From contig NZ_LFVU01000027.1 of assembly GCF_001047375.1 (NCBI RefSeq), positions 186,001 to 250,000 on the forward strand: a DNA stretch of 64,000 nucleotides. The letters are read 5' to 3'. The notes beneath the pieces are model-generated. The model made no database searches, was not told the DNA's origin, and saw only the letters and a program-made list of their open reading frames with translations. Shown in pieces: positions 7,811 to 17,104 of this stretch (the stretch's first letter is position 1; each line of letters begins with the position of its first letter). Origin of the DNA: Clostridium cylindrosporum DSM 605. Lineage in GTDB: Bacteria; Bacillota; Clostridia; Clostridiales; Caloramatoraceae. Position numbers and translations under genes: made by a program.

Positions 7811-10615
7811 ATGGAAAAAGAAAAAGTTGATTATGGAAAAACACTTAATCTTCCACAAACCGACTTTGCAATGAAGGCAAATCTTCCACAAAGAGAACCA
7901 GTAATACAAGAAAAATGGGAAAAGGAAGATCTATATAACAAAGCATTAGAAAAAAATAAAGGAAATAAATCATTTATTCTACATGATGGACCTCCATATG
8001 CTAATGGAGATATTCACCTTGGACATACTCTTAACAAGGTATTAAAGGACATGATTAATAGATACAAGACTATGAATGGTTTTTATGCACCATATGTTCC
8101 AGGATGGGATACACATGGGCTTCCTATAGAACTTCAAGCAATTAAAAAGCTTGGAATTAAGAAGAATTCAATGAGTACAGTAGAATTTAGACGTCAATGT
8201 AGAGATTATGCCTTAACTCAAGTAGAAAGACAAACAAAGCAGTTTAAAAGATTAGGGGTTATTGGAGATTTTGATAATCCATACCTAACTTTAAGACCAG
8301 AGTTTGAAGCTAAGCAAATTGAGATATTTGGGAAAATGGCTGAAAAAGGATATATATATAAGGGACTTAAGCCAGTATATTGGTGTAGTTCTTGTGAAAC
8401 AGCCCTAGCTGAAGCTGAGGTTGAATATGCAGACAAAACTTCTACATCTATATATGTTAGATTTAATGTAACAGATGATAAGGGAATGTTTAAAAATTTA
8501 GGACTAGACCTTTCAAAGGTTTACTATATTATATGGACAACAACTCCATGGACACTTCCTGCAAACCTTGGTATAGCGCTAGGACCAGAAATAGAATATG
8601 CAATAGTTAAAGAAAAAGACAGTTACTATGTAGTAGCGAAGGAACTTTTAGAATCTGTTAAGAGTGCAATTGGTTTTGAAGAAGCTGAAATTATAGCAGA
8701 ATTCAATGGATTAGACCTTGAAGGGCAAGTATGCAAACACCCATTTATTGATAGAGATTCAAAGGTTATTGTAGGAGACCATGTAACATTAGAATCAGGT
8801 ACTGGATGTGTTCATACAGCACCTGGACATGGTAAAGAAGACTTTGAAGTAGGTCAAAAGTATGGGCTTGAAGTTATAAATCCAGTTGATAATAGAGGTA
8901 GATTTACAAGTGAGGCTGGAAAATACGAAGGGTTAAAGTATACTGAAGGAAATGATGCTATACTTGAGGACATAAGAGAAAGTGGAGCACTTTTAGCTGA
9001 TAGTAAGATAAACCACTCATATCCACATTGCTGGAGATGTAAAAAACCTATAATATTTAGAGCTACAGAACAATGGTTTGCATCAATTGATGGATTTAAA
9101 GAAGCTGCAGTTAAGGAAATCAAGAATGTTAAGTGGATTCCTGAATGGGGCGAAGAAAGAATAACTAGTATGGTTTCAGATAGAGCAGACTGGTGTATTT
9201 CAAGACAAAGAGTTTGGGGTGTTCCAATTCCAATATTCTACTGTGAAAAGTGTAATAAAGAAATTATAAATACAGATACTATTTCTAAGATTTCATCTAT
9301 ATTTAAGGAAAAAGGTTCAGATGCTTGGTTTGAAATGGATGCAAGTGAGCTTATACCAGAGGGTACGGTATGTGAATGTGGATGTAGTGATTTTAGAAAA
9401 GAAATGGATATTATGGATGTTTGGTTTGACTCAGGTTCTTCACACGCAGGTGTGCTTGAAGCTAGAGAAAACCTTTCATGGCCAGCAGATATATACTTAG
9501 AAGGTAATGATCAATATAGAGGATGGTTCCAATCATCACTTTTAACTTCTGTTGCAGCTAAGGGAATAGCTCCATATAAGACAGTTATTACTCATGGTAT
9601 GGTTGTTGATGGAGAAGGAAAGAAAATGTCTAAGTCACTTGGTAATGGTATTGATCCAATGGAGGTTATCAAGGAAAATGGTGCTGATATACTAAGACTT
9701 TGGGTAAGTTCTGCTGATTATAAAAGTGATGTTAGAATATCTAAAAATATTCTAAAACAACTTTCAGAAGGATATAGAAAAATTAGAAATACAGCTAGAT
9801 ATATGATAGGAAATTTATCAGACTTTGATCCAACTAAGGATAAGGTAAGTTATGAAGATATGAACGAACTTGATAAATGGGCTGTACTAAAACTTCAAAA
9901 GCTTATAAATGGAGTTACTAACTCATATGAAAACTATCAATTCCATGCTGTATACCATGATATACACAATTTCTGTGTTGTTGATATGAGTAACTTCTAT
10001 TTAGATATAATTAAAGATAGATTATATACAGAAAAAACTGACTCAAGTGAAAGAAGAGCAGCACAGACAGTAATGTATGATGTATTAAATGCTTTAGTTA
10101 AGATGATATCACCTATAATGTCATTTACATCAGAGGAAATCTGGAACTTCATAAAACATGAAGATGAAGATAATGTAGAAAGTGTACTTTTATCAAGTTG
10201 GCCAAAGGCTTCAAATGAAAATAATGATAGTGAACTTGAGGCGAAATGGGATAAAATGCGTGAAATAAGAACGGAAGTTTCAAAGGCCTTAGAACTTGCT
10301 AGAAGAGAAAAGATAGTTGGAAACTCACTAAATGCAAAAATATACATTAACGCAGATGGTGAAGTTTATGAATTCTTAAATGGTATGAGAGAATACCTTG
10401 AAACAGTATTCATTGTTTCACAACTTGAATTAACTAAGGGGCTTGAAAATGTAGCTGAAAATGCATATAAGTCAGAGGAAATAAAGGATCTTGCTGTTTT
10501 AGTTGAGCAAGCTCCAGGAGAAAAATGTGAAAGATGTTGGATATTTAGTAGTACGATAGGAGAGGATAGTAATCATCCAACTCTATGTGCTAGATGTTCA
10601 TCAGTTATAGAATAA
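7811..10615 (+). CDS. ileS: Isoleucine--tRNA ligase
   Basis: IleRS charges tRNA-Ile and edits misactivated valine. The 934-residue protein has the class I signature HLGH at residues 69-72, the KMSKS loop at 605-609, the large CP1 editing insertion between them, and a C-terminal zinc motif CERCW...CARC near residues 905-930, the bacterial (type 1) layout. The ATG at 7811 follows AGGAGGG and the T-box terminator. Expression is controlled by that T-box, and a terminator follows the gene, so it is a single-gene unit. Confidence 0.98.
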   Translation: MEKEKVDYGKTLNLPQTDFAMKANLPQREPVIQEKWEKEDLYNKALEKNKGNKSFILHDGPPYANGDIHLGHTLNKVLKDMINRYKTMNGFYAPYVPGWDTHGLPIELQAIKKLGIKKNSMSTVEFRRQCRDYALTQVERQTKQFKRLGVIGDFDNPYLTLRPEFEAKQIEIFGKMAEKGYIYKGLKPVYWCSSCETALAEAEVEYADKTSTSIYVRFNVTDDKGMFKNLGLDLSKVYYIIWTTTPWTLPANLGIALGPEIEYAIVKEKDSYYVVAKELLESVKSAIGFEEAEIIAEFNGLDLEGQVCKHPFIDRDSKVIVGDHVTLESGTGCVHTAPGHGKEDFEVGQKYGLEVINPVDNRGRFTSEAGKYEGLKYTEGNDAILEDIRESGALLADSKINHSYPHCWRCKKPIIFRATEQWFASIDGFKEAAVKEIKNVKWIPEWGEERITSMVSDRADWCISRQRVWGVPIPIFYCEKCNKEIINTDTISKISSIFKEKGSDAWFEMDASELIPEGTVCECGCSDFRKEMDIMDVWFDSGSSHAGVLEARENLSWPADIYLEGNDQYRGWFQSSLLTSVAAKGIAPYKTVITHGMVVDGEGKKMSKSLGNGIDPMEVIKENGADILRLWVSSADYKSDVRISKNILKQLSEGYRKIRNTARYMIGNLSDFDPTKDKVSYEDMNELDKWAVLKLQKLINGVTNSYENYQFHAVYHDIHNFCVVDMSNFYLDIIKDRLYTEKTDSSERRAAQTVMYDVLNALVKMISPIMSFTSEEIWNFIKHEDEDNVESVLLSSWPKASNENNDSELEAKWDKMREIRTEVSKALELARREKIVGNSLNAKIYINADGEVYEFLNGMREYLETVFIVSQLELTKGLENVAENAYKSEEIKDLAVLVEQAPGEKCERCWIFSSTIGEDSNHPTLCARCSSVIE

Positions 10616-10618
10616 AGA

Positions 10619-10656
10619 ATAAAAGAGGTAACAAAGGTTACCTCTTTTATTTTTTA
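10619..10656 (+). terminator. Rho-independent terminator after ileS
   Basis: AAAAGAGGTAAC pairs with GTTACCTCTTTT across a short loop and is followed by TATTTTTT. Confidence 0.9.
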
Positions 10657-10766
10657 TAAAAAATTAATTTTTTTTAATTTATTTGGAACAATATGTAGCA
10701 CATGGTGCTTTTTTATAACACATATAATTCGACATATTGGTAGAAAATATAATGGGAGGTAAAGGT

Positions 10767-11078
10767 ATGTCTAACAAAAACACAAATTCATCAGAAAGTA
10801 GCAGTAGGGAAGATTATGATGATCTTCTAAGGGCAATTTCTGAGCATTTTGAAAGAGCAAGACTTGCAGACTATGTAGATCTAATGCAAAAACCTCGCAG
10901 AATGATTATCCTTAATTTTTTATCAGGTGCTGCTAAAGGATTTGGTCTTGCAGTTGGATTTACTATTTTAGGTGCGGTACTTATATATCTCCTTCAGAAA
11001 ATAGTAGTACTAAACCTTCCGGTTATAAGTGAGGTAATTGCAGAAATGGTTAAACTAGTTCAGCTTAAACTAAGGTAG
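10767..11078 (+). CDS. DUF5665-type small membrane protein
   Basis: A protein of 103 residues with a polar, charged N-terminal half (SSREDYDDLLRAISEHFERAR) and a long hydrophobic stretch around residues 50-85 (FLSGAAKGFGLAVGFTILGAVLIYLL) that could form one or two membrane helices. I place the start at ATG 10767 with GGGAGG seven bases upstream; an earlier in-frame ATG at 10737 lacks a binding site. The pattern fits the DUF5665 family as I recall it from clostridia, where it sits next to a DksA/TraR-type gene. Function unknown. Confidence 0.75.
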   Translation: MSNKNTNSSESSSREDYDDLLRAISEHFERARLADYVDLMQKPRRMIILNFLSGAAKGFGLAVGFTILGAVLIYLLQKIVVLNLPVISEVIAEMVKLVQLKLR

Positions 11079-11089
11079 AGGTGATATAT

Positions 11090-11656
11090 GTGAATGGTAA
11101 ATTTATAAATAATATGGAAGATAAACTTGAATCCTATAAAGATGAAACAATGAAAACAATAGGTTCACTAGCGGATAGAATAAGAGATGTTAATGACCCA
11201 GCATTTTCGGTTAATCATTCTCAGGTTACTAATCATCCTGCTGATATTGGAACAGAGCTTTTTGATAAAGAATTAAACATTGCATTAATTAATAACCAAA
11301 GAGAATTAACTAATAAAATTGAAGATGCTTTAGATAGAATAAATGAAGGAAACTATGGAACATGTGAAATGTGTGGTAAAGGTATTGAACCAGAAAGGCT
11401 TGAAATACTTCCATATACAACATCCTGTGCAGATTGTGCAATTGAGGGTACGGTAAATCTTCCAGTTAAGCAGAATTATACTAGTGAAGCTACATTAAGA
11501 AATTTCTATGATGTATATGAAGAGTTAGAAGAAGAAAATGGAGCATATATGAGCGATGAGTTAACAATTAATATGCAAGATCCTAACTATATTGTACCAG
11601 GATGCGTAGAAAAGATAGAAGAAATTAGTAATGAGGAATATAGAAACCAATTATAA
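11090..11656 (+). CDS. yteA: YteA-type DksA/TraR C4 zinc-finger protein
   Basis: The protein has the DksA/TraR fold signature: a helical hairpin, then a zinc finger with CEMC and CADC spaced about 20 residues apart (CGKGIEPERLEILPYTTSC between). At about 188 residues it matches the YteA sporulation-associated branch rather than E. coli DksA (151). The C-terminal region is acidic. GAGGTGAT just upstream favours GTG 11090; GTG 11081 overlaps that site and ATG 11114 is a later alternative. It may modulate RNA polymerase, but this is family inference. Confidence 0.85.
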   Translation: MNGKFINNMEDKLESYKDETMKTIGSLADRIRDVNDPAFSVNHSQVTNHPADIGTELFDKELNIALINNQRELTNKIEDALDRINEGNYGTCEMCGKGIEPERLEILPYTTSCADCAIEGTVNLPVKQNYTSEATLRNFYDVYEELEEENGAYMSDELTINMQDPNYIVPGCVEKIEEISNEEYRNQL

Positions 11657-11679
11657 AAGAGGCAGATGCCTCTTTTTTT
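11655..11679 (+). terminator. Rho-independent terminator after the yteA-like gene
   Basis: AAAGAGGC and GCCTCTTT with a three-to-four-base loop, ending in seven T residues. It overlaps the stop codon of the preceding gene. Confidence 0.88.
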
Positions 11680-11702
11680 AAAGGAATTATAGTGTATTTT
11701 AC

Positions 11703-11731
11703 TTGAAAGAGTCTATGCATTACTATATTAT
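11703..11731 (+). promoter_or_regulatory. Probable sigma-A promoter for lspA-rluD
   Basis: TTGAAA (11703-11708) and TATTAT (11726-11731) with a 17-base spacer, placed between the preceding terminator and lspA. Confidence 0.6.
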
Positions 11732-11765
11732 TTAATAGTAATGATAAATCAAAGGTGGGGTTTTT

Positions 11766-12218
11766 ATGTTTAACGCTCTATTTATACTTGGGATAATACT
11801 CCTTGATCAGTTTTCAAAGTATATGGCTAAGTTTTTCTTTGAAGGTGGTAATGATAAGGTTCTCATAGAGGGTATGTTTTCTTTAACGTATCTAGAAAAT
11901 AGAGGAGCAGCATTTGGCATTTTTAAGGATCAAAAATTTATACTAATAGGTCTTACGGCTATAGTGATTATTTCATTAATTGTTTATTTATATAGACATA
12001 AGAAAATAACAAAACTTTTAAGAATATCCCTTATCTTAATTATAGGAGGGGCTGTTGGAAATTTAATAGATAGAATATATCTAGGATATGTTGTAGACTT
12101 TTTTCATTTTTACATAAAGGATATATTTGACTGGCCTGTATTTAATATAGCAGATATAAGTGTTGTGTGCGGAACAACTTTAATGGCTATTGCTATATTA
12201 TTCTCTAAGGAAGATTAG
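11766..12218 (+). CDS. lspA: Lipoprotein signal peptidase (signal peptidase II)
   Basis: LspA removes the signal peptide of diacylglyceryl-prolipoproteins at the membrane. The 150-residue protein has four membrane segments and the family motifs NRGAAFGIF (residues 45-53), GGAVGNLIDR (94-103) and FNIADI (126-131). The catalytic aspartates are D102 and D130. Nine bases separate it from the pseudouridine synthase gene, the usual lspA-rluD pair of Firmicutes. Confidence 0.97.
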   Translation: MFNALFILGIILLDQFSKYMAKFFFEGGNDKVLIEGMFSLTYLENRGAAFGIFKDQKFILIGLTAIVIISLIVYLYRHKKITKLLRISLILIIGGAVGNLIDRIYLGYVVDFFHFYIKDIFDWPVFNIADISVVCGTTLMAIAILFSKED

Positions 12219-12227
12219 GAGGAAAAA

Positions 12228-13157
12228 ATGTTTGAAGAAATACTTAACTTTACTATAGATAAAGAGGATGCAAATAAAAGAATAGATGTTTACTTAAGCG
12301 AAAATATTGAGGATATGTCAAGATCCCAAATTAAGAAGCTAATAGATGATGAGACTGTAAAAGTAAATGGTAAAATAATAAAAAGTAATTATAAAACTAA
12401 AGAAAATGATTCTTTAGAAATCACTATCCCTGAGCCTAAAAATCTCGAACTAATAGCTGAAGATATAGATATAGATATAATTTATGAAGATGATGATATT
12501 GCAGTAGTTAATAAAGCTAAGGGAATGGTTGTTCATCCTGCTGCAGGGAATTATACAGGTACACTAGTTAATGCTCTTTTATATAAATGCAATAACCTAT
12601 CAAGTATTAATGGAGTTATAAGACCTGGAATAGTACATAGAATAGATAAGGATACCTCAGGTGTATTAGTTATTGCAAAAAATGACATGGCACATAGAAG
12701 TCTTTCTGAACAAATAAAAAATCATACGGTAAAAAGATGTTATCTTGCTTTAACAGAAGGAGTAATTAAGGTAGATAGTGGCACAGTAAATGCACCAATT
12801 GGAAGACATCCAGTAGAAAGAAAGAAAATGGCTATAACAGAGAAGAATTCCCGTCATGCAATTACCCATTTTAAAGTTATTGAAAGATTTCAAAGAAATA
12901 CTTTAATAGAAGCAAGACTTGAAACAGGAAGAACACATCAAATAAGGGTTCACATGGCACATTTAGGTTATCCATTAGTTGGAGACCCTGTATATGGCTT
13001 TAAAAAGCAAAAATTTAATATAAAGGGTCAAGCCCTACATGCTAGAACACTAGGGTTTATGCATCCTAGAACAGGGGAGTATGTTGAATTTTCATCTGAT
13101 ATTCCAGATGACTTTAAAAGGGTTCTTAGCAGAATAAGGAATGTTGAAAATAGTTGA
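12228..13157 (+). CDS. rluD: RluA/RluD family rRNA pseudouridine synthase
   Basis: A 309-residue enzyme with an N-terminal S4 domain (about residues 15-70) and a pseudouridine synthase domain carrying HRIDKDTSG, where D140 is the catalytic aspartate, plus the RTHQIRVHMAHLGYPLVGD segment. The family isomerises uridine in 23S rRNA. The position after lspA matches ylyB of Bacillus. The exact target uridines cannot be read from sequence. The pyrR promoter -35 overlaps its stop codon. Confidence 0.92.
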   Translation: MFEEILNFTIDKEDANKRIDVYLSENIEDMSRSQIKKLIDDETVKVNGKIIKSNYKTKENDSLEITIPEPKNLELIAEDIDIDIIYEDDDIAVVNKAKGMVVHPAAGNYTGTLVNALLYKCNNLSSINGVIRPGIVHRIDKDTSGVLVIAKNDMAHRSLSEQIKNHTVKRCYLALTEGVIKVDSGTVNAPIGRHPVERKKMAITEKNSRHAITHFKVIERFQRNTLIEARLETGRTHQIRVHMAHLGYPLVGDPVYGFKKQKFNIKGQALHARTLGFMHPRTGEYVEFSSDIPDDFKRVLSRIRNVENS

Positions 13158-13182
13158 TTAAAATAGAATTGTGTATTATAAT
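13154..13182 (+). promoter_or_regulatory. Sigma-A promoter for pyrR-uraA
   Basis: TTGATT (13154-13159) and TATAAT (13177-13182) are separated by 17 bases. The -35 overlaps the end of rluD. The transcript would start near 13190, just before the PyrR-binding sequence. Confidence 0.8.
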
Positions 13183-13207
13183 GTAGCTAAGTAGAAACCT
13201 TTAAACT

Positions 13208-13287
13208 AGTCCAGTGAGGCTGTAAGGAGAAGATACTATTATTATGGTTATTTGTACTTCTTGCAGTTATGCAGGAAGTTTTTTTAT
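13208..13287 (+). promoter_or_regulatory. PyrR-binding attenuator upstream of pyrR
   Basis: AGTCCAGTGAGGCT at 13208-13221 matches the PyrR-binding loop consensus (ARUCCAGAGAGGYU). It is followed by a terminator with arms ACTTCTTGCA and TGCAGGAAGT and a run of seven T residues (about 13256-13285). When UMP is plentiful, PyrR should bind the RNA and let the terminator form. This is the classic transcriptional form of PyrR control. Confidence 0.9.
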
Positions 13288-13307
13288 ATGCTTAGGAGGT
13301 GGATTAA

Positions 13308-13847
<540 letters not shown>

Positions 13848-13855
13848 TCTTTTAA

Positions 13856-13914
13856 TTTAGTCCAGAGAGACTAAAAAGGGAGTCAAAATGGCTCTCCCAA
13901 AAGAATAAGGGGGA
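13856..13914 (+). promoter_or_regulatory. Second PyrR-binding site before uraA, probably acting on translation
   Basis: TTTAGTC (13856-13862) pairs with GACTAAA (13869-13875) and presents the loop CAGAGA, giving the PyrR consensus AGTCCAGAGAGACT. The hairpin that follows (GGGAG 13878-13882 with CTCCC 13894-13898) has no T run, so it is not an ordinary terminator. TCTCCC (13893-13898) can instead pair with GGGGGA (13909-13914), which is the uraA Shine-Dalgarno sequence. The two pairings exclude each other. The binding site is seen directly; the translational switch is inference. Confidence 0.75.
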
Positions 13915-13921
13915 AACAAAT

Positions 13922-15199
13922 ATGAATCAAACGAAAGAAGAACTAACAAAGAAAGACTTTGTAGATGTTAGAGAAACACTACCTTTTATTAAGGCTCTAC
14001 CACTAAGTCTTCAACACATGTTTGCAATGTTTGGATCATCAGTTTTAGTTCCGATTTTACTAGGAGTAGATCCAGCAACAGTTCTACTGTTTAATGGTAT
14101 AGGAACACTACTATACATTGCAATTACTAAAGCAGGAATTCCTTCATATCTAGGATCAAGCTTTGCATTTATAGCACCAGCTGCTGCAATAATTGGTTCA
14201 CAAGGATATGAGTATGCTTTAGGAGGTTTTATTACTGCAGGTGCAGTATTCTCAATTGTCGGACTTATAGTAAAGAAAACAGGAATTAATTGGATTAATC
14301 TTATCTTCCCACCAGCTGCAATGGGAGCAATACTTGCAGTAATGGGATTAGAACTTGGGCCAGTAGCTGCTGATATGGCAGGGTTCATTCCAAAAAACGG
14401 GGCATTAAATACAACAAATATAACTATATCAGTTGTAACTCTTGCTATTGCTATTTTTGGTTCAATGATGTTTAGAGGATTCTTAAAGGTTATACCAGTA
14501 CTTATATCAGTAGCAGCTGGATATATTTTATCAGTTGCACTTGGAGTAGTAGATTTTTCAGCAGTTGTAAATGCACCATGGTTTGCACTACCACATTTTA
14601 CAACTCCGAAATTTAGCTCAGTTGCTATATTTACAATTTTACCTGCGGTATTTGTTGTACTTGCAGAGCATATTGGACACCTAATTGTTACAGGTAATCT
14701 AGTAGGAAGAAAGCTAGAAGAAGAACCAGGACTACACAGATCGCTACTTGGAGATGGTATTTCAACAATGCTATCAGGATGCTTTGGATCAGTTCCAACA
14801 ACAACATACGGAGAAAACATTGGAGTTATGTCAATAACTAGAGTTTATAGCGTATGGGTAATAGGAGGAGCTGCGGTATTCTCAATACTTCTATCTGTAT
14901 CAGGTAAACTTACTGAGATTATAAGAACTATACCAACTCCAGTAATGGGTGGAATAAGCTTGCTTTTATTTGGAACAATTGCAGTTGCAGGACTTAGAGT
15001 TCTTATAGAACAAAAGGTAGACTTTTCAAAGTCAAGAAATCTGATTTTAACTTCTATTATAATGGTAATTGGTTTAAGTGGAGTTAAGGTAAATATAGGA
15101 GTTCCGCTAAGTGGAATGGGTCTTGCAACAATAGTTGCAATACTATTAAATATTATATTTATAGTTATAGAAAAATTAAACCTTACTAATGATAATTAA
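13922..15199 (+). CDS. uraA: Uracil permease, NCS2 family
   Basis: A 425-residue integral membrane protein with about 12-14 hydrophobic helices and NCS2 family features, including the short amphipathic segments around SSFAFIAPAAAI and the glutamate-containing LAEHIGHL and GENIGVMSITRV motifs that bind uracil in the E. coli UraA structure. It imports uracil, which PyrR can convert to UMP. It lies 74 bases after pyrR and shares its transcript, with its own PyrR-type RNA site. It could also be named pyrP. Confidence 0.95.
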   Translation: MNQTKEELTKKDFVDVRETLPFIKALPLSLQHMFAMFGSSVLVPILLGVDPATVLLFNGIGTLLYIAITKAGIPSYLGSSFAFIAPAAAIIGSQGYEYALGGFITAGAVFSIVGLIVKKTGINWINLIFPPAAMGAILAVMGLELGPVAADMAGFIPKNGALNTTNITISVVTLAIAIFGSMMFRGFLKVIPVLISVAAGYILSVALGVVDFSAVVNAPWFALPHFTTPKFSSVAIFTILPAVFVVLAEHIGHLIVTGNLVGRKLEEEPGLHRSLLGDGISTMLSGCFGSVPTTTYGENIGVMSITRVYSVWVIGGAAVFSILLSVSGKLTEIIRTIPTPVMGGISLLLFGTIAVAGLRVLIEQKVDFSKSRNLILTSIIMVIGLSGVKVNIGVPLSGMGLATIVAILLNIIFIVIEKLNLTNDN

Positions 15200-15207
15200 T
15201 TAAAAAT

Positions 15208-15240
15208 AAAACCTAAGGTAGTTAAATACCTTAGGTTTTT
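15208..15240. terminator. Bidirectional terminator between uraA and rqcH
   Basis: AAAACCTAAGGTA pairs with TACCTTAGGTTTT across a short loop. It has A residues on the left and T residues on the right, so it can end both the plus-strand uraA transcript and the minus-strand rqcH transcript. Confidence 0.9.
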
Positions 15241-15241
15241 C

Positions 15242-16987
15242 TTATTTACTAAGCTTTGTTAGTGACTTTACTTTGGTTTCATCAGGAGTTATATATATAG
15301 TTTTATTAGTAGTGTATATAACCATTCCAGGTTTTGCACCGGAAGGTTTTTTTACGTTTTTCTTTTCAGTATAATCTACTGGTACATTAGTAGAATTTTG
15401 ACCCTTGCTATGATATGCTGCAAGGTTTGCAGCTTCTAAAATAGCTGTATCTGATACTTCCCCTGATTTTGATTTTATTATTACATGGGAGCCTGGAATC
15501 TCCTTAGTGTGAAGCCATATATCACTTGATACAGCAAACTTAGTTGTTAGATAATCATTTTGATTATTGTTCTTACCTACATATATATCATATCCATCAC
15601 TGGATACAAAGTGATGAGGAAGTGACTTTTTACTTCCTTTTGATTGTTTTCCTCTCTTTTTTATGTATCCAATAGATGAAAGTTCAGATTTAATTTCTTC
15701 AAGTGTTTCTATATCATTAGCATTTTCTACATTATAAAGAATGTTTTCAAGATAAAGCTTTTCATCTTCAGCTTCCTTAAGTTGTAGGGTTACTGTTTCT
15801 ATTGTTATTTTTTCTTTATTATATTTCTTATAATATTTTTGAGCATTTTGATTTATTGAAATATCATCATCAAGTGGAATGGTTATATCATTAAGGTTTT
15901 CATCGTAGAAGTTTTGAAGGGTTACACTTTTCATTCCATCCTCTAGAGAAAACTGATTAGCCATTAAAATATCTCCATAAACTTTATATGTCTCATAATT
16001 ACTACATTCTATAAGCTTTTCTTTGTGTATTTGAATCTTTTTCAGTGTTCTATCGTATAGGTTAGATATTAATTTGAAAAGATCGCTATACTTTTGTTTA
16101 AGAGAATTTTTAAGATCTCTTTGACCATAGAAGCTATCAAGTAATTTTGATGGAGAGTCAAAGTCTATGGATGTAAGTCCATTATAGCTTTTTAATGGGA
16201 GACAATAAAAATCATTCATTAAGTCATTATTATAATAGATTCTATAGTTGAAACTACAGCTTTTTACTTTGGCCATATAATAGAAAAAATTTGATGATAT
16301 AGTATCCCTTTCATCTGCTAAAAGCTCTATAAGTTTTGTATTTTTATAATTCTCAGTAACATCATCTGAAAACTTTTTAGATATTCCAAGAAAACTTGAC
16401 ATAATAGCCTTAGATGCAGTTTCTAAGTCCTTTGAATTTAAGTATTTGTCAAATTCATCTTTAGTAATATTTAAAGGACTTACCTTGCCTGATAAAGGTG
16501 GAGATATATAATCAAATGATGGAAGTACAGTTCTATATCTACTTGTTTCAGAAGTTATGTGTTTAACAGAGTCTACTATTTTTTCTTTATCGTTTATTAG
16601 AATGATATTGCTATGCTTACCCATAATTTCTATTATTAGGTGAAATGTAAGAGGATATCCAAGTTCATCTCTTCCCTCAATTTCAAAATCTACAATTCTA
16701 TCAAAATTAATCTGATTAACACCTTTTAATTTTGCACCTGCAATGTATTTTCTAAGTACCATACAAAATCCAGGAGGAACTAAAGGGTTCTCTTTATCAG
16801 TTTCTGTTATATGTACCCTTGGAAAGGATGGATTACAAGAAAATAATACCTTGTATGCTTTTTTATCCTTTCTAATATAAAGAATAATTTCATCCTTTGT
16901 AGGTTGGTGAATTTTATCTATTCTTCCATCCGATAAAAGGGATAATTCTTTTACTATACTATTGGTAAAAAATCCGTCAAATGGCAT
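15242..16987 (-). CDS. rqcH: Ribosome-associated quality control protein RqcH (NFACT/FbpA family)
   Basis: RqcH binds 50S subunits blocked by peptidyl-tRNA and recruits tRNA-Ala so that C-terminal alanine tails mark the nascent chain for decay. The 581 residues show the NFACT-N domain at the start (MPFDGFFTNSIVKEL), a long central coiled coil (about residues 280-430) and the NFACT-R domain with DIWLHTKEIPGSHVII. Older annotation calls this family fibronectin-binding protein. The start at 16987 has a GGAGGT site. It is a lone minus-strand gene between plus-strand units. Confidence 0.95.
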   Translation of the reverse strand: MPFDGFFTNSIVKELSLLSDGRIDKIHQPTKDEIILYIRKDKKAYKVLFSCNPSFPRVHITETDKENPLVPPGFCMVLRKYIAGAKLKGVNQINFDRIVDFEIEGRDELGYPLTFHLIIEIMGKHSNIILINDKEKIVDSVKHITSETSRYRTVLPSFDYISPPLSGKVSPLNITKDEFDKYLNSKDLETASKAIMSSFLGISKKFSDDVTENYKNTKLIELLADERDTISSNFFYYMAKVKSCSFNYRIYYNNDLMNDFYCLPLKSYNGLTSIDFDSPSKLLDSFYGQRDLKNSLKQKYSDLFKLISNLYDRTLKKIQIHKEKLIECSNYETYKVYGDILMANQFSLEDGMKSVTLQNFYDENLNDITIPLDDDISINQNAQKYYKKYNKEKITIETVTLQLKEAEDEKLYLENILYNVENANDIETLEEIKSELSSIGYIKKRGKQSKGSKKSLPHHFVSSDGYDIYVGKNNNQNDYLTTKFAVSSDIWLHTKEIPGSHVIIKSKSGEVSDTAILEAANLAAYHSKGQNSTNVPVDYTEKKNVKKPSGAKPGMVIYTTNKTIYITPDETKVKSLTKLSK

Positions 16988-17104
16988 ATTGTACCTCCAT
17001 AAAAATAAATTTGTATGTTTAATTGATTTCAGTTATAGTAATATAATAATATAAAAAGTGCAACTTAGAAACATTAATTTATCTTTAGCTCAGGAGGGGT
17101 TTAT

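Noticed and set aside
10686-10740. CAATATG and CATATTG inverted arms and a CATATAAT motif before the DUF5665-type gene
   Set aside because: The arms are 40 bases apart and short. CATATAAT could be a sporulation-type -10, but no fitting -35 was found, so I did not report a promoter.
14011-14820. Minus-strand open frame of 269 codons inside uraA
   Set aside because: It lies fully antisense to a well-supported permease gene, has no ribosome binding site, and its composition (rich in P, S, T, I, A) is what the antisense of a hydrophobic gene gives.
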